DNA from: Lutispora saccharofermentans
GTDB taxonomy: Bacteria > Bacillota > Clostridia > Lutisporales > Lutisporaceae
NCBI RefSeq assembly: GCF_024363565.1
Contig: NZ_JAJEKE010000001.1
Span: 434,001 to 498,000 of the forward strand
Reading direction: 5' to 3'
Length of the DNA: 64,000 bases
A program made the translations under genes and the position numbers. The notes beneath the pieces are model-generated. The model was not told the DNA's origin and did no database searches. It was given only the letters and a program-made list of their open reading frames with translations. This document shows positions 61,446-64,000 of this stretch, in pieces; within the stretch, counting starts at the first letter, position 1, and every line of letters begins with the position of its first letter.

Positions 61446-62843
61446 CTACTCACTTACTCTAAGATTTAACTCATCCTCAACTTTTTGGAGTTCTTGGCTT
61501 AACTCCTCTTCTGAATAAGTTTTATCCGAGAACACGGGTTTAAAAGTATTGTAAAGTGCGAGCCCATATAGCTTATTCTTTTCATTCCTGTTGAAATCTG
61601 CATCCAAAATGAGCTCTCCGCTTTTCAACTGATTAAGTGCATAGTCCATCACTTCCAGTGCTTTTTCATTAAGCCCTTTTTCCGTTGGATAGTTCTTAAT
61701 ATCCTTTTCAATCTCTTTATTCACCGGATAAAAATTATATCTTTCATATACTTCATTCAACATATCCATTTGGGTTTCATTGCTAAGAATACCATTTATA
61801 AATTCATATGCCAGTTCAAGGTTCTTTCCGTTTTTATTTATTGCAAAGCCATAAGATTTAAGCACAGCTTTTTTATCCGCCTGCTCCGGAAGAACAGTGA
61901 GGCCTTTTGACATAGCATTATGAATCTCTGATGCTCTCAGTAAATTAGTTAGATCACCAAAATGTACATCTTTCAAACGATCACGCCTATATTCCTCAGA
62001 CCATATAATTTTTAAAACATTTTGGTATTCTTCTGATTGAGGTTCACGGAACATGTTGTAGTAATTTTCATAAGTATAGCCCTGATTTAGTTTATAGCTG
62101 CCTGAAAATATCTCATTTCGCATGTTTTTTATAGCTTCCTTCATTTCAGGCGTATTCATGAGCACTTTATTGCTTTCACTGTCATAATAGTTCAAATCCC
62201 TGAAGTACATTTCCGTAAGCTCATCATATTCATCAAATATAAAGAATCTTGGTGACTTATCCAGCCATTTATCCCAGATCTGCCGAAAATCCTTTTTAGT
62301 CCAATCCAGAGGTATTTGTTTTATCGCCAATTCATCCAGTTTTTCATTATTTAATGCAATGGAATCATAATGAATACCAACAGGTATATAGTACATATCA
62401 TCTTTCAGCAAAGAATCATACATTTTATCCATATTAGGAATCCTTCCTTTTGCATTGACCAAAGCACCTTGCTTAGTAAGCTGGTCAAGCAGAAAAAAGG
62501 TTCTGTCATAGAATATAAGCTCAGGTCCATCCTTTGCATACAGTTTAGAAGCAAAAGCCTTTTTAATATCCTCAATATTATTTGCTCCGGCAGGTGCTAC
62601 AAATCTCACCTTTACTCCAAACTGCTCCTCAAACTGCTTAATATAACGCCTGTTAAATTCAGAATCCTTTATTGTTGAATTTTTATCCCTTGGACGGTAA
62701 AGTATAGTTAATTCCTGTTTATTCTCCTTAGGTTCCGGAGATACAACTTCCCCGGATGCACCTGCCATTTTATTTGCCGGGCTGCATGCAGCAGTCAAAG
62801 CAGCAAAAGCTGCTGCAATAAATAAAGCAACTATTTTTTTCAA
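61446..62843 (-). CDS. Extracellular solute-binding lipoprotein (sugar ABC type)
   Basis: A 465-residue binding protein of the CUT1/maltose type. Signal peptide with lipobox LTAAC, mature protein with YIKQFEEQFGVKVRFVAPAG near the N-terminus and the FINGILSNETQMDMLNE segment near the end, typical for family 1 binding proteins. Unlike many sugar-binding proteins, it is rich in charged residues. It stands between the ATPase and the two-component genes. Ligand unknown. Confidence 0.9.
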   Translation of the reverse strand: MKKIVALFIAAAFAALTAACSPANKMAGASGEVVSPEPKENKQELTILYRPRDKNSTIKDSEFNRRYIKQFEEQFGVKVRFVAPAGANNIEDIKKAFASKLYAKDGPELIFYDRTFFLLDQLTKQGALVNAKGRIPNMDKMYDSLLKDDMYYIPVGIHYDSIALNNEKLDELAIKQIPLDWTKKDFRQIWDKWLDKSPRFFIFDEYDELTEMYFRDLNYYDSESNKVLMNTPEMKEAIKNMRNEIFSGSYKLNQGYTYENYYNMFREPQSEEYQNVLKIIWSEEYRRDRLKDVHFGDLTNLLRASEIHNAMSKGLTVLPEQADKKAVLKSYGFAINKNGKNLELAYEFINGILSNETQMDMLNEVYERYNFYPVNKEIEKDIKNYPTEKGLNEKALEVMDYALNQLKSGELILDADFNRNEKNKLYGLALYNTFKPVFSDKTYSEEELSQELQKVEDELNLRVSE

Positions 62844-62929
62844 TATCTCTCCCCCATTCTCATTATTCTATCTTTATTTTAAATAGTAAAAGTAAGAAAG
62901 GCTTCTTCATAAGGAAGTGTAAGCATGCT

Positions 62930-64000
62930 CTATAATTTTATAATTGCTTCTCCGGTTTCTTCATCAAAAAAATGGATGTCTGAAGGATTCACAGCAATAT
63001 TCACTTGATCCTCTAGCTCAATTTCTGCAATTTTACTTATCTTTGCTATCATTTTTATTCCACACTTTTTCAGATGTAAATAAACATCTGCACCGGTATT
63101 CTCAATTACTTCCACTTCTCCACTTATATAAGTCATCTTTTTATCCGGAGAGCTTTTCACAACAGCATTTAAGTGTTCAGGCCTTATTCCCGCGTAAATA
63201 TTTTTATCGTTATAGCCTTTATCCAATAGTATTTCTGCCATGTCAGCTTCAATCGCCAATTCTGTTCCATCAATTAGTCGCACAACTGCTATATTATTTT
63301 GTTGGTGTACTGTTCCTTCCAATATATTCATTTGAGGGCTGCCTATAAAACCTGCAACAAAAAGGTTGGCAGGGTGATTATATATATTTTCAGGCGTATC
63401 TATTTGCTGAACTTCACCATCCTTCATTACTACTATTCTGTCGCCCATAGTCATGGCTTCAATTTGATCATGAGTAACATATATCATGGTGCTTTTAAGC
63501 GTCTTGTGCAACTTTGTGATTTCTATCCTCATCTGGCCTCTAAGCTGAACATCCAGATTAGCCAGAGGCTCGTCCATAAGAAATATCTTAGGCTCTCTTA
63601 CGATTGCCCGGCCTAACGCCACTCTTTGCTTTTCACCTCCCGATAGTGCCGCAGGCCTCCTATCCATTAAATGTTCAATCCCTAGAATTTTGGCAGCCTC
63701 TTCTATTTTTCTATTTATATCTTTCTTTTTCAAATTTTTCAGCTTAAGTGCAAAGCCCATGTTATCATACACCGTCATGTGAGGATATAGAGCATAATTT
63801 TGGAATACCATCGCTATATCCCTGTCTTTGGCCGACAATTGATTAACCCTTCTGCCATCAATATATATTTCTCCATCGGTTAGATCCTCCAGCCCTGCTA
63901 TCATTCTGAGCAAAGTTGTCTTGCCACAGCCTGAAGGCCCTACCAGCACAACAAATTCCTCATCTTCTATATCTATAGAAAAATCCTTAACTGCTGAAGT
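62930..64000 (-). CDS. ABC transporter ATPase, MsmX/UgpC type (partial)
   Basis: The N-terminus lies beyond the right edge; 356 codons are visible. Walker A GPSGCGKTTLL, Q-loop MVFQNYALYPHMTVYDN, signature LSGGEKQRVALGRAIVREP, Walker B KIFLMDEPLANLD, H-loop VTHDQIEAMTMGDR, then a C-terminal TOBE regulatory domain (NIYAGIRPEHLN). It energises CUT1-type importers and can serve several of them; here it belongs to the binding protein and permeases downstream. Confidence 0.93.
   Translation of the reverse strand, partial: TSAVKDFSIDIEDEEFVVLVGPSGCGKTTLLRMIAGLEDLTDGEIYIDGRRVNQLSAKDRDIAMVFQNYALYPHMTVYDNMGFALKLKNLKKKDINRKIEEAAKILGIEHLMDRRPAALSGGEKQRVALGRAIVREPKIFLMDEPLANLDVQLRGQMRIEITKLHKTLKSTMIYVTHDQIEAMTMGDRIVVMKDGEVQQIDTPENIYNHPANLFVAGFIGSPQMNILEGTVHQQNNIAVVRLIDGTELAIEADMAEILLDKGYNDKNIYAGIRPEHLNAVVKSSPDKKMTYISGEVEVIENTGADVYLHLKKCGIKMIAKISKIAEIELEDQVNIAVNPSDIHFFDEETGEAIIKL

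Noticed and set aside
1..64000. CRISPR arrays, transposase genes, rRNA operons
   Set aside because: No regularly spaced short direct repeats, no intact transposase or integrase and no rRNA sequence were seen on either strand.

Overview
The window reads as a chromosome segment of an anaerobic, amino-acid-fermenting member of the Clostridia. It is moderately AT-rich, has strong AGGAGG-type ribosome sites and uses ATG, GTG and TTG starts. It carries a complete selenium-dependent glycine reductase operon, three in-frame TGA codons that can only sensibly be read as selenocysteine, and five metabolite riboswitches. Nearly all genes lie on the minus strand. The exceptions are a plus-strand block at 32.7-37.5 kb that looks horizontally acquired and one tiny gene at 46.3 kb. 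Functional names come from motif recognition by eye, because no database search was possible.

Left part (1-15.6 kb): cobalt and tetrapyrrole handling. Three cobalamin riboswitches, two of them almost identical copies, precede (i) cbiK plus a substrate-binding lipoprotein, (ii) a cobN-type large chelatase subunit followed by a FecCD-type ABC importer, an unknown lipoprotein, chlI and chlD, and (iii) the corrinoid adenosyltransferase. RecQ helicase sits between these groups. The window therefore holds both a CbiK-type and a CobN/ChlID-type chelatase.

15.6-23.9 kb: glycine reductase. From right to left (direction of transcription) come a promoter with an extended -10, a tandem glycine riboswitch with a terminator, grdX, trxB, trxA, grdE, grdA (Sec42), grdB (Sec348), a strong terminator plus a hairpin cluster, grdC and grdD. 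Thioredoxin reductase and thioredoxin supply electrons. GrdB/GrdE take up glycine, GrdA carries the carboxymethyl group on selenium, and GrdC/GrdD release acetyl phosphate.

23.9-32.5 kb: housekeeping and accessory genes: two adjacent DegV paralogues, trmL, a secreted 5'-nucleotidase with two catalytic modules, a DUF362/ferredoxin protein and two HAD phosphatases.

32.7-37.7 kb: plus-strand island with an Xre regulator, a membrane protein, a decayed two-component system fused into one reading frame, and a MacB/FtsX-type ABC transporter that is visibly more GC-rich. It ends at a terminator and a tRNA-Leu(CAG) gene with an unusually short variable arm.

37.7-54.1 kb: MoxR/DUF58/transglutaminase operon, DUF2225 protein, VanW/G5 protein, an FtsA-like ATPase, GNAT acetyltransferase, 2-amino-3-ketobutyrate CoA ligase, FAH-family enzyme, nucleoside phosphorylase, MFS exporter with its regulator, and a three-gene redox module. 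That module has a 44-residue CxxC protein, a NapH-like polyferredoxin and a lipoprotein thioredoxin with selenocysteine in a UPSC active site.

54.1-64 kb: dispersed inverted repeats, thiT under a TPP riboswitch, and an eight-gene operon that joins a sugar-type ABC importer and a two-component system to an HlyD-like adaptor and a MacB-like membrane protein. Its first gene runs off the right edge.
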